Notes: generated by a model from the letters alone, not told the origin. 64,000 bases of DNA from DASWNP01 sp036399175 (GCA_036399175.1 DASWNP010000040.1:62001-126000); one strand, 5' to 3'; positions 45,717-54,751 are shown, numbered from the stretch's first letter. Translations and numbers: made by a program.

Positions 45717-45773
45717 TTCGGAACGCGCGACGAAGCGGCCAAACGACGCTCGCTTGCGCCGCGAACCCGTTGC

Positions 45774-45801
45774 TTGACAGCCCTCTGCACGAACGTATAA
45801 T
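45774..45801 (+). promoter_or_regulatory. Consensus sigma70 promoter before the thiolase gene
   Basis: TTGACA (45774-45779), a 16-nt spacer and TATAAT (45796-45801) match the consensus at all twelve positions. The transcript would start near 45808, leaving a ~100-nt leader before the ATG at 45907. Confidence 0.8.
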
Positions 45802-45906
45802 CGAAAGTCGGATAACAAAGCATCAATCAATAGATAAACTGTCATCATCTGAGATGAGCGCGCGCACTCCAGCTTGAGCGCGCCGCGCCGGAGAAAGAGG
45901 GAGCTT

Positions 45907-47097
45907 ATGCCGGATACGAGAGAGGCCGTGATTATCAGCGCCGTGCGCACGCCGACGGGGAAGTTTCAGGGCGCGCTCAAGGATTTCAAGGCGACCGATT
46001 TGGGCGCGATGGTGGTGCGCGAGTCGGTCAGGCGTGCGGGCGTCGCGCCCGAAGATGTCGATGAAGTCATCATGGGCTGCGTCATACAGGCGGGGCTCGG
46101 GCAGAACCCCGCGCGGCAGGCGGCCTTGAAGGGCGGCATTCCGTTCGGCGTCTCGGCCGTGACGATTAACAAGGTCTGCGGCTCGGGTCTCAAGTCGGTG
46201 ATGATGGCGGCGCAGGGCATCGCGCTCGGCGACTCGGAGATGGTCGTCGCGGGCGGCATGGAGTCGATGTCGAATGCGCCTTACATTCTGCCGAAGGCGC
46301 GCGAAGGCTTTCGCCTCGGCAACGCCACGCTCGTCGATGCGATGATTCACGACGGCCTCTGGTGCGCCTTCGAGAATTATCACATGGGCAATACGGGCGA
46401 GGTCGTCGCCGAGCGTTACAACGTGACGCGCGCCGAGCAGGACGAATACGCGCTGAACTCGCACCGAAAGGCGGCGGCCGCCATCAAGGCCGGAAAATTC
46501 AAGGAAGAGATTCTCGCCGTCGAGATTCCGCAGAAGAAGGGCGCGCCCGTCGTCTTCGACACGGACGAGCCCGTGCGCGAAGATACTTCCATCGAAGCCC
46601 TCTCGAAGCTCAAGCCGGCCTTCAAGAGCGAGGGCGGAACGGTGACGGCCGGAAACGCGCCCGGCGTCAACGACGGCGCATCGGCTCTCGTCGTGACTTC
46701 GCTTGAGCGGGCGCGCCAGTTGGGCGTCGAGCCGTTGGCTCGCATCGCGGCGCAGGCCACCTCCGGCATCCAGCCGGAACTCGTGATGATGGCTCCGGTC
46801 GAAGCGATTCGCAAAGTCTTAAAGAAGGCGGGCTGGTCTCTGAGCGAAGTTGACTTGATAGAGCTGAACGAAGCCTTCTCCGTGCAGGCCGTCGCCATCA
46901 TGCGCGAGCTTGACCTCGACCCGCAGCGCGTCAACGTCAACGGCGGCGCGGTCGCCCTCGGCCACGCCATCGGGCAATCGGGCTCGCGCCTGCTGACGAC
47001 GATGCTCTACGAGATGAAACGCAGAGGCGCGCGTCGCGGACTCGCCGCGCTGTGTCTCGGCGGCGGAAACGCCGTCGCAATGGCGGTCGAAAGATAG
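45907..47097 (+). CDS. Acetyl-CoA acetyltransferase (thiolase)
   Basis: A 396-residue thiolase joining or cleaving acyl-CoA and acetyl-CoA. The acyl-accepting Cys91 (NKVCGSGLKSV), His353 (ALGHAIGQSG) and Cys383 (ALCLGGGNA) are all present. The start at 45907 has GAGGGAG upstream. It is followed by a membrane protein and a 3-hydroxybutyryl-CoA dehydrogenase, so butanoate or fatty-acid CoA metabolism is likely; direction is not decidable. Confidence 0.93.
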   Translation: MPDTREAVIISAVRTPTGKFQGALKDFKATDLGAMVVRESVRRAGVAPEDVDEVIMGCVIQAGLGQNPARQAALKGGIPFGVSAVTINKVCGSGLKSVMMAAQGIALGDSEMVVAGGMESMSNAPYILPKAREGFRLGNATLVDAMIHDGLWCAFENYHMGNTGEVVAERYNVTRAEQDEYALNSHRKAAAAIKAGKFKEEILAVEIPQKKGAPVVFDTDEPVREDTSIEALSKLKPAFKSEGGTVTAGNAPGVNDGASALVVTSLERARQLGVEPLARIAAQATSGIQPELVMMAPVEAIRKVLKKAGWSLSEVDLIELNEAFSVQAVAIMRELDLDPQRVNVNGGAVALGHAIGQSGSRLLTTMLYEMKRRGARRGLAALCLGGGNAVAMAVER

Positions 47098-47151
47098 TCC
47101 TCTGCGAGGATAGTCTCAAAGACAGTTTCCGAAAGAAAGGGCGCAACGCCT

Positions 47152-47697
47152 ATGACCCCCCAAGACCACAACAAGGCGCTCGGCATCATGCACCTGATTT
47201 ACGGCGGCTTTCACACGCTGGTGTTCCTGATGGTGGTCGTTCTCTACCTCTTCATGGCCGGCATCCTCGGCGCGGCGCTGAGCAACGCGCCTCCCGGAGA
47301 CGCGCCGCCCGAGTTCGTCTTCGGGATTCTGCTGGTCGTCATGTTGATTTTGCTCTTGATTTACGCGCTGCTCGCCGTGCCCGGCCTCCTCGCCGGTTAC
47401 GCTCTGCTCAAGAGAAAGTCCTGGGCGAAGACGGCGGGCATCGTGGCGTCGGTCGTCTCCGCCCTCAGCTTTCCCTTCGGCACGGCGCTGGCGGTCTATT
47501 CCTTCTGGTTCTTCTTCGGCGAAGGCAAACGCTTCTACGACAGCGACGAATACTACGCGAGCGCACGACGCGGCCAGCTTCACGACGCATACGACTTTCA
47601 GGGCACATACGGCTGGGAGACTCGCTCCGACAGAGCGTCCGACCGCGAGGCCGCCTACGTGCCGCCCCGACAGCCGCCCGACTGGCGCGATTCATAA
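47152..47697 (+). CDS. Hypothetical four-helix membrane protein
   Basis: A 181-residue protein with about four transmembrane helices (residues ~15-38, 55-85, 97-122) and a ~60-residue polar C-terminal tail rich in Arg, Asp and Tyr. The Lys/Gly start of the first helix (NKALGIMHLIYGGFHT) recurs in small bacterial membrane proteins. It lies between thiolase and hydroxyacyl-CoA dehydrogenase. I do not know its function. Confidence 0.75.
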   Translation: MTPQDHNKALGIMHLIYGGFHTLVFLMVVVLYLFMAGILGAALSNAPPGDAPPEFVFGILLVVMLILLLIYALLAVPGLLAGYALLKRKSWAKTAGIVASVVSALSFPFGTALAVYSFWFFFGEGKRFYDSDEYYASARRGQLHDAYDFQGTYGWETRSDRASDREAAYVPPRQPPDWRDS

Positions 47698-47776
47698 CTC
47701 GTAAATCGTGAATCGTAAATCGTAAATAGTTAAAACCTGTTCTTTCTATTTACGATTTACGATTTACCATTTACGG
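47698..47776. repeat. Short-unit inverted repeat P (TCGTAAA class)
   Basis: TCGTAAA/TCGTGAA heptamers, core AATAGTTAAAACCTGTTCTT (47725 onward), then TTTACGA units. The core equals element C's in inverted orientation with two mismatches in 26. AAGGAG of the next gene follows immediately. Confidence 0.92.
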
Positions 47777-47797
47777 CTTTTTCAAGGAGTGTTTGTT

Positions 47798-48643
47798 GTG
47801 ACGGAAATCATCGGCGTGGTGGGAGCGGGGACGATGGGCAACGGCATCGCGCAGGTGGCGGCGCGAGCCGGTTACAACGTCGTGCTGCGCGACGTGCAGG
47901 AGGAATTTCTGACGCGCGGGATGACGGCGGTCGAGCGAAGTCTCCAGCGCGACGTGGACAAGGAGCGTCTGTCGGAGGAAGAGAAGCGCGCCGTCGTCGG
48001 TCGCATCCAGCCGACCACCGACATCGGGGCTCTCAGGAGCGCGTCTTTCATCGTCGAAGCGGTGACGGAAAACCTCCCGGTCAAAACGGAGGTCTTCCGC
48101 GCGCTCGACGAACTGGCCGAGCCCGACGCCATTCTCGCCTCCAACACATCTTCAATTTCCATCACCAAGCTCGCCGCCGCCACGCGCCGACCGGAAAAAG
48201 TCATCGGCATGCACTTTATGAACCCCGTGCCCGTGATGAAGCTCGTGGAAGTCATACGCGGCATCGCCACCTCCGACGACACGTGGCAGCGCACGCGCGC
48301 GCTCACGGAAAAACTCGGCAAGACCGCGCTCGAATGCAACGACTCGCCCGGCTTCGTCTCCAACCGCGTCCTCATGCCGATGATTAACGAAGCCATCTTC
48401 ACGCTTCAGGAGGGCGTCGCCACGCGCGAGTCAATCGACGGTATTATGAAGCTCGGCATGAATCACCCGATGGGGCCGCTCACGCTCGCCGACTTCATCG
48501 GCCTCGACGTGTGCCTCGCCATCCTCAACGTCCTTCACACGGAACTGGGCGACCCCAAGTATCGCCCCTGTCCCTTGCTCAAACGCTACGTCGATGCCGG
48601 CTGGCTCGGCAAAAAAACCGGGCGCGGATTCTATGAATACTAA
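47798..48643 (+). CDS. 3-hydroxybutyryl-CoA dehydrogenase
   Basis: A 281-residue NAD(P)-dependent dehydrogenase for 3-hydroxyacyl-CoA. IGVVGAGTMGNGIAQVAAR is the Rossmann nucleotide site, NTSSISITKLAAATRRP and GMHFMNPVPVMKLVEVI are catalytic-domain blocks, and NHPMGPLTLADFIGLD is in the C-terminal domain. The GTG at 47798 lies 8 nt after AAGGAG; an in-frame GTG at 47789 overlaps that site and is rejected. Confidence 0.93.
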   Translation: MTEIIGVVGAGTMGNGIAQVAARAGYNVVLRDVQEEFLTRGMTAVERSLQRDVDKERLSEEEKRAVVGRIQPTTDIGALRSASFIVEAVTENLPVKTEVFRALDELAEPDAILASNTSSISITKLAAATRRPEKVIGMHFMNPVPVMKLVEVIRGIATSDDTWQRTRALTEKLGKTALECNDSPGFVSNRVLMPMINEAIFTLQEGVATRESIDGIMKLGMNHPMGPLTLADFIGLDVCLAILNVLHTELGDPKYRPCPLLKRYVDAGWLGKKTGRGFYEY

Positions 48644-48730
48644 TGCGGAATGATGAATGATGAATGATGAATGAAAGACAAGCTGCTTTCTGCTTTTCAT
48701 TCATCATTCCGCATTCATCATTCATCATTT
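48643..48730. repeat. Short-unit inverted repeat Q (GATGAAT class)
   Basis: GCGGAATGATGAATGATGAA units, loop AGACAAGCTGCTTTCTGCTT, and TTCATTCATCATTCCGCATT on the other arm. It begins within the dehydrogenase stop and ends 10 nt before the next ATG. Confidence 0.9.
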
Positions 48731-48739
48731 GCTTTTACG

Positions 48740-49969
48740 ATGGCTGAGAAGTTCGGACAGATTTATTGTCAGAGATGCCTGGCGGCGAATGCTTTGGGGC
48801 AGGAGTTGTGCGGGCGTTGCGGGACGCGCCTGATGCTGGTGGTCGAGCCCTCGTCACTGCGTTACGAGGAGGAGACGGGCGCGGGCGCGGCGCACGACGA
48901 GCATCTGCTAGAACGAGTCTCGACGCTTGAGAGCCAGCTTGCGCGCGTCGTGGAAAAGCTGGAACAGGGCATCGACCTTCTCTTCCGTCAGGTGCGAACC
49001 TCTTACATGGATCACCTGCTGCTCGAAACTCTCATCGAGGCTCTCGGCGAGACGCGCGCTATCGACTACAAGCGACTTCAGAAAGAGTGGCGCGAGCGCT
49101 GCGAGCGCGACTCGAAGGAGGTCGAACAAAGCGACCGTCTGCGCAAGCTGCGCAGTCGCGTGCTCGACACGTACAGGGGCTCGCAGAACGAGACCTTCGC
49201 GCGACTCGTCAGGGAAGGGTTCGGCGGTCTTGAGAAGGACGAGAAACGCGCCGTCAAAACGCTTGAGCGCGCCGCCGCGCTCGCGCCCGACAACTCGACT
49301 CTCAACGCCTTTCTCGGCGAGCATTTCTTTCGCGCCCGCAAGTGGACGCTGGCGCGCGACTACCTTGAGCGCGGGCTCGGCGTGTCTGAAGGCGACGGGC
49401 GCGTTCAACTGCTGCTCGGCCTCGTCTGCGGCGACGAGGGCGACTCCGAGCGCGCCAGAAATTTACTGATCGAAGCCGTTCGCCTCGGCGGGTCGTCTTT
49501 CGCGGCGCACTACGCGCTCGGCAGCCTCTTCGCGGCGGAAGAGAACTGGAAGGCCGCGCTCGTCGAGTTCAAAAGGGCGCTGGCGGCGCGTCCTTCGGCG
49601 GAGGCGCACTACGTCGTCGGCTCGGCCTATCATCAGCTCGAGCGCCCGCGCGTCGCCCTGCGTCATCTCTTCAAAGCTCTGGAAATCGACCCGCGCTATG
49701 CCGAGGCTCATTACGTTCTCGGGCTCGTCTACCTGCGGCTCGGCGAGCACGCGCGCGCCCGCGAGGCTTTCTCTGCGGCGCACGCCGCCGACCGCAAAGA
49801 GCCTCGCTACCTTGCAGCCAAGCGCCGTCGGCGTCCGACGAGCGACGTGCCGCCCGCGCCCCTATTCGACGCTCTCAAGAGGCTGAAGCATCGCTTGATG
49901 AGCGGCGACGATAGCCGCTTAGCCCTTGCCGTGCAAGAAGATGCGCTGAAGAGGGTGCTGGCGCGTTGA
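48740..49969 (+). CDS. Zinc-ribbon and tetratricopeptide repeat protein
   Basis: A 409-residue protein. Residues ~10-35 form a zinc ribbon (CQRCLAANALGQELCGRCG). A coiled segment follows, and residues ~165-365 hold TPR-like helix pairs (NAFLGEHFFRARKWTLARDY, AHYVLGLVYLRLGEHARARE). Such proteins scaffold complexes. The start at 48740 follows repeat Q; an upstream ATG would translate the repeat. The stop codon overlaps the -35 element of the next promoter. Confidence 0.82.
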   Translation: MAEKFGQIYCQRCLAANALGQELCGRCGTRLMLVVEPSSLRYEEETGAGAAHDEHLLERVSTLESQLARVVEKLEQGIDLLFRQVRTSYMDHLLLETLIEALGETRAIDYKRLQKEWRERCERDSKEVEQSDRLRKLRSRVLDTYRGSQNETFARLVREGFGGLEKDEKRAVKTLERAAALAPDNSTLNAFLGEHFFRARKWTLARDYLERGLGVSEGDGRVQLLLGLVCGDEGDSERARNLLIEAVRLGGSSFAAHYALGSLFAAEENWKAALVEFKRALAARPSAEAHYVVGSAYHQLERPRVALRHLFKALEIDPRYAEAHYVLGLVYLRLGEHARAREAFSAAHAADRKEPRYLAAKRRRRPTSDVPPAPLFDALKRLKHRLMSGDDSRLALAVQEDALKRVLAR

Positions 49970-49993
49970 CAGTCGCCGCCCGAACACTATAAT
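49966..49993 (+). promoter_or_regulatory. Consensus sigma70 promoter of the fatty-acid synthesis cluster
   Basis: TTGACA (49966-49971), a 16-nt spacer and TATAAT (49988-49993) again match all twelve consensus bases. The -35 overlaps the stop of the TPR gene. The ATG of yceD is 53 nt downstream. Confidence 0.8.
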
Positions 49994-50045
49994 TGAACCT
50001 TTTGTGCTCAGGCCGCTAGCGGGCGGCCTATCTGACAGAGGGGTT

Positions 50046-50573
50046 ATGCGAATCGAGGTTGACAGGCTCAGCGAACGGGGCGAAGCTTTCGCGCACACTT
50101 ACGCGCCCGACGAGCTGACGCTCGACGAAGAAGGCGTGAGTTTGACAACGTCCGTGAGCGTCGAAGGGCGTGCGGCGCGCAAGGGCAGCGAGGTGCGACT
50201 GCGCGGTCGCATCGGGACGACTGTGGAAGTGGCCTGCGATCGTTGCTTGCGCCCCGTGCCCTTCAGCGTCGAAGAGGATTTCAACGCGCGGCTTGAGCCC
50301 GCCGAGATGGAGACAGAAAACGAAGAGCTGGCCGAGTTGCAGCCGGAAGATTTGGACGTTTCCGTCTATGAGGGCGATTCGGTGGATGTCGATGAGCTGG
50401 TGAGAGAGCAAATCCTGCTCGCGCTGCCGACGCGTCTGCACTGCCGCGAAGATTGCAAAGGTCTGTGCCCGACCTGCGGCGCGGATTTGAACGAAACTAC
50501 CTGCGCCTGCGAGCAAAAAGAGATCGACCCGCGCTGGGCCGGCCTCGCGGCACTCAAAGACCGTGAATCGTAA
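50046..50573 (+). CDS. yceD: YceD/DUF177 family protein
   Basis: A 175-residue protein of the YceD family, which is linked genetically with rpmF and phospholipid synthesis and, by family knowledge, with 23S rRNA maturation. ACDRCLRPV and the C-terminal CREDCKGLCPTCGADLN metal-type cysteine cluster are typical. It precedes rpmF, plsX and fab genes, the conserved bacterial arrangement. Its stop codon (TAA) comes from the first units of repeat R. Confidence 0.9.
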   Translation: MRIEVDRLSERGEAFAHTYAPDELTLDEEGVSLTTSVSVEGRAARKGSEVRLRGRIGTTVEVACDRCLRPVPFSVEEDFNARLEPAEMETENEELAELQPEDLDVSVYEGDSVDVDELVREQILLALPTRLHCREDCKGLCPTCGADLNETTCACEQKEIDPRWAGLAALKDRES

Positions 50574-50640
50574 ATCGTCAATCGTGAATAGAAGAAAGCA
50601 GGTTTTCACTATTGACGATTGACGATTTACGATTCACTAA
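50562..50640. repeat. Short-unit inverted repeat R (TCGTAAA class)
   Basis: GTGAATCGTAAATCGTCAAT units, loop AGAAGAAAGCAGGTTTTCA, then ATTGACGATTGACGATTTAC. It fills the yceD/rpmF spacer. Confidence 0.9.
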
Positions 50641-50656
50641 TACACTCGGAGTAATT

Positions 50657-50842
50657 ATGCCTAATCCAAAACGTCGTCACTCGAAAGCCCGCACGGGCAA
50701 GCGCCGGGCGCATGATGCTCTGCGCGCGCCGCAGACTATGGCCTGCCCGAATTGTCAGGAGCCCAGGCTCCCGCACAGAGTTTGTCCCAAGTGCGGCCAT
50801 TACAAAGGCCGAGAGGTCATTCGCGTCGAGCAGGAAGTTTAG
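50657..50842 (+). CDS. rpmF: 50S ribosomal protein L32
   Basis: A 61-residue ribosomal protein. MPNPKRRHSKARTGKRRAHD and the zinc-type pairs CPNC and CPKCGHYKG identify the Cys-containing form of bL32. CGGAGTAATT precedes the start. Confidence 0.96.
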   Translation: MPNPKRRHSKARTGKRRAHDALRAPQTMACPNCQEPRLPHRVCPKCGHYKGREVIRVEQEV

Positions 50843-50916
50843 TCGAAGCGAGGCGCGGCGCTTCGGCTCTTCGGTTGCCGAGGGCGCGTGGACGGTCGTG
50901 AGCGCATCCGTTTGAG

Positions 50917-51981
50917 ATGAAGGGACAGGGATTGACCGGCAAAGTCGCGTTGGACGCGATGGGCAGCGACCGCGCCCCGCACCCGGAAGTTGACGGTGCG
51001 CTGGCCGCAGCGCGCGACTTCCGTGTAGGCGTCATCCTCGTCGGCCAGCGCGAGCGCGTCGAGCCCGAGCTTCGGCGCTGCGGCTGGCGCGCGCAGGGCG
51101 ATAGAGGCATCGAGTTCGTCGAGGCCGAAGAAGTCATCGGCATGGACGAGCCCGTCGCCACCTCGGTCAGGCGCAAGAAGCGCAGCTCCCTGAGAGTCGG
51201 GGCGCGGCTTGTGGCCGACGGCCTCGCTGACGGCTTCGTCTCTGCGGGCAACACCGGCGCGGCCATGATGACGGCCAAAATGGTCATCGGGATGATAGAA
51301 GGCGTTGACCGTCCGGCCTTAGCCGCGCAGATACCGACCAAGACAGGCAAGCCGACGCTTCTGCTCGACGTGGGTGCGAACAGCGATTGCAAGCCGCATC
51401 AGATGGCGCAGTTTGCTATTATGGGCGACGCATACGCGCGTGCAGTTTTGGGAGCACAGAAGCCGAGCGTCGGGCTGATGAGCATCGGCGAAGAGGAAGC
51501 GAAGGGAAGCGTTTTGACGAAAGAGGCGTTTCCTCTGCTGCGCGATTTGTCGAGATTGAACTTCGTCGGCAACGTCGAGGGGCGCGATGTTTTCACGGGC
51601 GAGTACGATGTCATCGTCACCGACGGCTTCACCGGCAACGTCATGCTCAAGCTCTCTGAAGGCTTGCAGGAGGCCGTCATCTCGATGATAAAACGGGAGC
51701 TGAGCGCCTCGACCATCACGAAGGCGGGCGCGATGCTCGCCCGTCCGGCGTTTCAGAATTTGAAGAAGCGGCTCGACTATTCGGAGTACGGCGGTGCGCC
51801 TCTGCTCGGCGTCCAGCGCATCGTCGTCATCGGTCACGGCAGCTCCAACGCGCGCGCCATCCGCAATGCCATCCGCAGCGTCAAGGAGTTTTCCGGGCAC
51901 GGTGCTATCGAGCGCATCGAACAGGGCATCGCCGAAACCAATGCGCGCGAATATCAATCTCTGCGAGCAGTAGCGGAGTAA
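50917..51981 (+). CDS. plsX: Phosphate acyltransferase PlsX
   Basis: A 354-residue peripheral enzyme converting acyl-ACP and phosphate to acyl-phosphate for phospholipid synthesis. VALDAMGSDRAPHPEVDGA, VSAGNTGAAM and LLDVGANSDCKP are diagnostic. The basic stretch VRRKKRSSLRVG is also a normal family block. It follows rpmF as in many bacteria, and repeat S separates it from fabH. Confidence 0.95.
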   Translation: MKGQGLTGKVALDAMGSDRAPHPEVDGALAAARDFRVGVILVGQRERVEPELRRCGWRAQGDRGIEFVEAEEVIGMDEPVATSVRRKKRSSLRVGARLVADGLADGFVSAGNTGAAMMTAKMVIGMIEGVDRPALAAQIPTKTGKPTLLLDVGANSDCKPHQMAQFAIMGDAYARAVLGAQKPSVGLMSIGEEEAKGSVLTKEAFPLLRDLSRLNFVGNVEGRDVFTGEYDVIVTDGFTGNVMLKLSEGLQEAVISMIKRELSASTITKAGAMLARPAFQNLKKRLDYSEYGGAPLLGVQRIVVIGHGSSNARAIRNAIRSVKEFSGHGAIERIEQGIAETNAREYQSLRAVAE

Positions 51982-52113
51982 GCTTTTAGCTGTCAGCCTG
52001 TCAGCGTTCAGCTTTCAGCCGGACAAAAGCCGTGTGTAGCTAAGTGACGTTCGAGAGATTACGGAGACGAATTGTTTGGCTGAAAGCTGACTGCTGATTG
52101 CTGAAAGCTTTCG
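51980..52113. repeat. Short-unit inverted repeat S (TCAGCAA class, long loop)
   Basis: GCTTTTAGCTGTCAGCCTGT units and a GGCTGAAAGCTGACTGCTGA arm enclose a ~55-nt unique centre. It fills the plsX/fabH spacer. Confidence 0.82.
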
Positions 52114-52130
52114 ATGAAGGCAGGAATCGA

Positions 52131-53117
52131 ATGGCAGATAAAAACGGCGGCATTCTGGCGACGGGTCGCTCTTATCCCGAGGGCGTTCTGACGAACGCCG
52201 ACCTTGAGCACATGGTCGAAACCTCCGACGAGTGGATTACCTCTCGCACCGGCATCAAGCAGCGACACAAGGCCGCCGAGGGCGAGTACACTTCGCTCTT
52301 CGCCGTCCGAGCCGCGCGCCAGGCCATCGAGCGTGCGCGCATCGACCCGCAGGAGATCGACCTCCTTATCTGCGCCACCGTCACGCCCGACCAGATTCTC
52401 CCTTCAACCGGCTGCCTGATTCAGACCGAACTCGGCGCACATCGCGCCGCCGCCTTCGATTTGGCCGCCGCCTGCTCCGGCTTTCTCTACGGCCTGACTC
52501 TCGCCAACCAGATGATACGCACAGGCCAGTCGCGCTACGCGCTCGTCATCGGCGCGGAAGTTCTGACGCGCTACGTCGATTACAAAGACCGCTCGACGTG
52601 CGTCATCTTCGGCGACGGCGCGGGCGCGGCCATCCTCGGGCCCGTCGAGAGCGAGCGAGGCATCCTCGCCTCGCGCATACGCTCGGACGGACGCTTCGCC
52701 GAACAACTCTTTTCGCCCGGCGGCGGAACGCGCATCCCTGCGAGCGCTGAAACCCTCAGTAGCGGCCAGCATTATTTCAAGATGCGCGGCAACGAGCTTT
52801 TCAAGGTGGCCGTCCGCTCGATGGCCGACGTTTCGCGCGAAGTGCTCGAAGAGGCGGGCTACACCGCCGACGACGTGAAGCTCTTCATTCCGCATCAGGC
52901 CAACCAGCGCATCACCGATGCCGTAGCCGACAAGCTCAAGGTCGATAGCGAGCGCGTCTATTCAAACATCGCCATGCACGGCAACACCTCTTCGGCATCC
53001 ATCCCCATCGCCCTCGACGAATGCATCGAGATGGGCAAAATCCGAGACGGCGATCTCGTGCTCCTGGCCTCCTTCGGCGGCGGCGTCACATGGGGCGGAG
53101 TTCTGATAAAGTGGTGA
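52131..53117 (+). CDS. fabH: 3-oxoacyl-ACP synthase III
   Basis: A 328-residue enzyme starting fatty acid synthesis from acyl-CoA and malonyl-ACP. The triad is Cys115 (AAACSGFLYG), His255 (IPHQANQR) and Asn285 (AMHGNTSS). The start at 52131 is preceded by AAGGCAGGA, so this gene keeps a Shine-Dalgarno sequence beyond the repeat. Confidence 0.96.
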   Translation: MADKNGGILATGRSYPEGVLTNADLEHMVETSDEWITSRTGIKQRHKAAEGEYTSLFAVRAARQAIERARIDPQEIDLLICATVTPDQILPSTGCLIQTELGAHRAAAFDLAAACSGFLYGLTLANQMIRTGQSRYALVIGAEVLTRYVDYKDRSTCVIFGDGAGAAILGPVESERGILASRIRSDGRFAEQLFSPGGGTRIPASAETLSSGQHYFKMRGNELFKVAVRSMADVSREVLEEAGYTADDVKLFIPHQANQRITDAVADKLKVDSERVYSNIAMHGNTSSASIPIALDECIEMGKIRDGDLVLLASFGGGVTWGGVLIKW

Positions 53118-53120
53118 GAG

Positions 53121-53199
53121 AGTTTTCAGTTTTCAGTTTTTAGTTGTCAGCAGGATAAAAGCTGAATTACTGAAAACCGAAAACTGAAAACTGAAAACT
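53121..53199. repeat. Short-unit inverted repeat T (CAGTTTT class)
   Basis: AGTTTTCAGTTTTCAGTTTT, loop AGTTGTCAGCAGGATAAAAGC, then TACTGAAAACCGAAAACTGA and further ACTGAAA units that run up to the fabD ATG. Confidence 0.9.
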
Positions 53200-54132
53200 A
53201 TGACTCTGGCATACATTTTCCCCGGTCAGGGCTCGCAGTACGCGGGGATGGGGCGCGACCTCTGGGAGAACTTCCCCGTGTCGCGCGCGGTCTTTGAAGA
53301 AGCTGACGATGCGCTCGGCTTCGCGCTCTCGCGCCTCTGCTTTGAGGGCGAGGCCGAAAAGCTGCAACTGACGGAGAACACGCAGCCCGCGATTCTGACG
53401 GTCTCCGTCGCCGCTCTGCGCGCGCTCGAAGGCGAAGGTTTTCCTGTGCCCGCTTACGTCGCAGGCCATAGCCTCGGCGAATACTCGGCGCTCGTCGCGG
53501 CGGGCGCTCTCGGTTTCGCTTCGGCGGTGCGTGCGGTGCGTGCGCGCGGGCGTTACATGCAGGAGGCCGTCCCCGTCGGCGTCGGCGCGATGGCGGCTAT
53601 CCTCGGCTCTGATTTGGAGACGGTCGAGGCGGCGTGCGAAGAGGCGCAGCAGGGCGAAGTCTGTAGCCCGGCCAACATCAACTCGCCGGGGCAGGTGGTT
53701 ATCGCAGGGCACGCGGGCGCGGTCGAGCGTGCCGCCGCGCTGCTCAAAGCGCGCGGCGCGAAACGCGCCATGATGCTCAAGGTGAGCGCGCCCTTTCATT
53801 GCGCTTTGATGCTTCCGGCGCAGGAGCGTCTGGCGGCGGATTTGGAGAAACTCCCTTTCGAGGATTTGCGCGTGCCGCTCGTCTCGAACGTGGACGCAAG
53901 ACCACTCACAGGCGGCGCTGAGGCGCGCGCGAGCCTCGTCCGCCAAGTCTCTTCCGCCGTGCGCTGGCGGCAGACGCTTGAGTTTCTGGCCGAGGCGGGC
54001 GTCGAGACCTGCGTCGAGATTGGCCCCGGCAAAGTGCTCGCAGGGCTCATGAGGCAAACCGTCCCCGAAATTCGTTGTCTCAACGTCGAGGACAGCGCGA
54101 GCGTCAGGAATGCGGTGACGAGTGACAAGTGA
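53200..54132 (+). CDS. fabD: Malonyl-CoA-ACP transacylase
   Basis: A 310-residue enzyme loading malonyl groups on ACP. YIFPGQGSQYAGMG opens the protein, the nucleophile is Ser91 in GHSLGEYSA, and His200 is in SAPFHCALM. The ATG directly abuts repeat T with no Shine-Dalgarno sequence. The last codons (VTSDK, stop) are encoded by GTGACGA-type units of repeat U. Confidence 0.96.
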   Translation: MTLAYIFPGQGSQYAGMGRDLWENFPVSRAVFEEADDALGFALSRLCFEGEAEKLQLTENTQPAILTVSVAALRALEGEGFPVPAYVAGHSLGEYSALVAAGALGFASAVRAVRARGRYMQEAVPVGVGAMAAILGSDLETVEAACEEAQQGEVCSPANINSPGQVVIAGHAGAVERAAALLKARGAKRAMMLKVSAPFHCALMLPAQERLAADLEKLPFEDLRVPLVSNVDARPLTGGAEARASLVRQVSSAVRWRQTLEFLAEAGVETCVEIGPGKVLAGLMRQTVPEIRCLNVEDSASVRNAVTSDK

Positions 54133-54247
54133 TGAGTGACGAGCAAGAGAAAAGAGATTGATTCATCGAATCATTGCTTCATTGAATCAATGAACCGATG
54201 AATCAATGAAGCAATGAATCAATTCTTATCAGTTCGTCGCTTGCCAT
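54118..54247. repeat. Composite repeat U (GTGACGA and octamer CAATGAAT classes)
   Basis: An outer pair (GTGACAAGTGATGAGTGACG and TTCGTCGCTTGCC) encloses an inner palindrome of 8-bp units (GAATCAAT, GAACCGAT, GAATCAAT, GAAGCAAT, GAATCAAT). The unit length differs from the 7 bp seen elsewhere. Confidence 0.85.
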
Positions 54248-54297
54248 CGTCTTTTGAAGTTTTATTTACTCTCAATCATAGAGGAGCGTAAAAGAGC

Positions 54298-54543
54298 ATG
54301 CCCGATCAAGAGATCGAGAATAAGGTGAAGCAGATTATCGTCGATGAACTCGGCGTGGACGAAAACGAAGTGACGCCCAACGCGCGCTTCATCGACGACC
54401 TGGGCGCAGACTCTCTGGACACGGTCGAGCTGGTCATGCGTTTTGAAGAAGAGTTCGGCATCGAAATCCCTGACGAGGACGCCGAGAAGATTCAGAGCGT
54501 GCGCGACGCTTATAACTACATCGAAACGCAGAAGAACAAGTAG
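54298..54543 (+). CDS. acpP: Acyl carrier protein
   Basis: An 81-residue acidic carrier. The phosphopantetheine serine is Ser39 in DLGADSLDTVEL. GAGGAG precedes the ATG. It lies between fabD and fabF in the normal order. Confidence 0.97.
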   Translation: MPDQEIENKVKQIIVDELGVDENEVTPNARFIDDLGADSLDTVELVMRFEEEFGIEIPDEDAEKIQSVRDAYNYIETQKNK

Positions 54544-54751
54544 CGGCGGGGTTAGTTGCCGACGGCTGAAGGGAAGGGAGCGTGCGGACGCTTCCCGGCG
54601 CTTTCGTCGTCCATATTTCGCGTTCGGCTGTTTGTCGCCGAGAGGTCGCGCCCGCGCGGCGAGGGCTTGGAAGCTCGGGTCGGGCTTGCTGGCGCGTCCC
54701 TGTTGTCAGGCAGCGAAATCTGTGGAGTTCGGAGCAGGAGGAGTACTCATC

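Noticed and set aside
54443..54751. A longer fabF starting at an upstream in-frame ATG
   Set aside because: It would add ~100 Arg/Ser-rich residues overlapping acpP; the TTG at 54752 has a strong Shine-Dalgarno and the family N-terminus.
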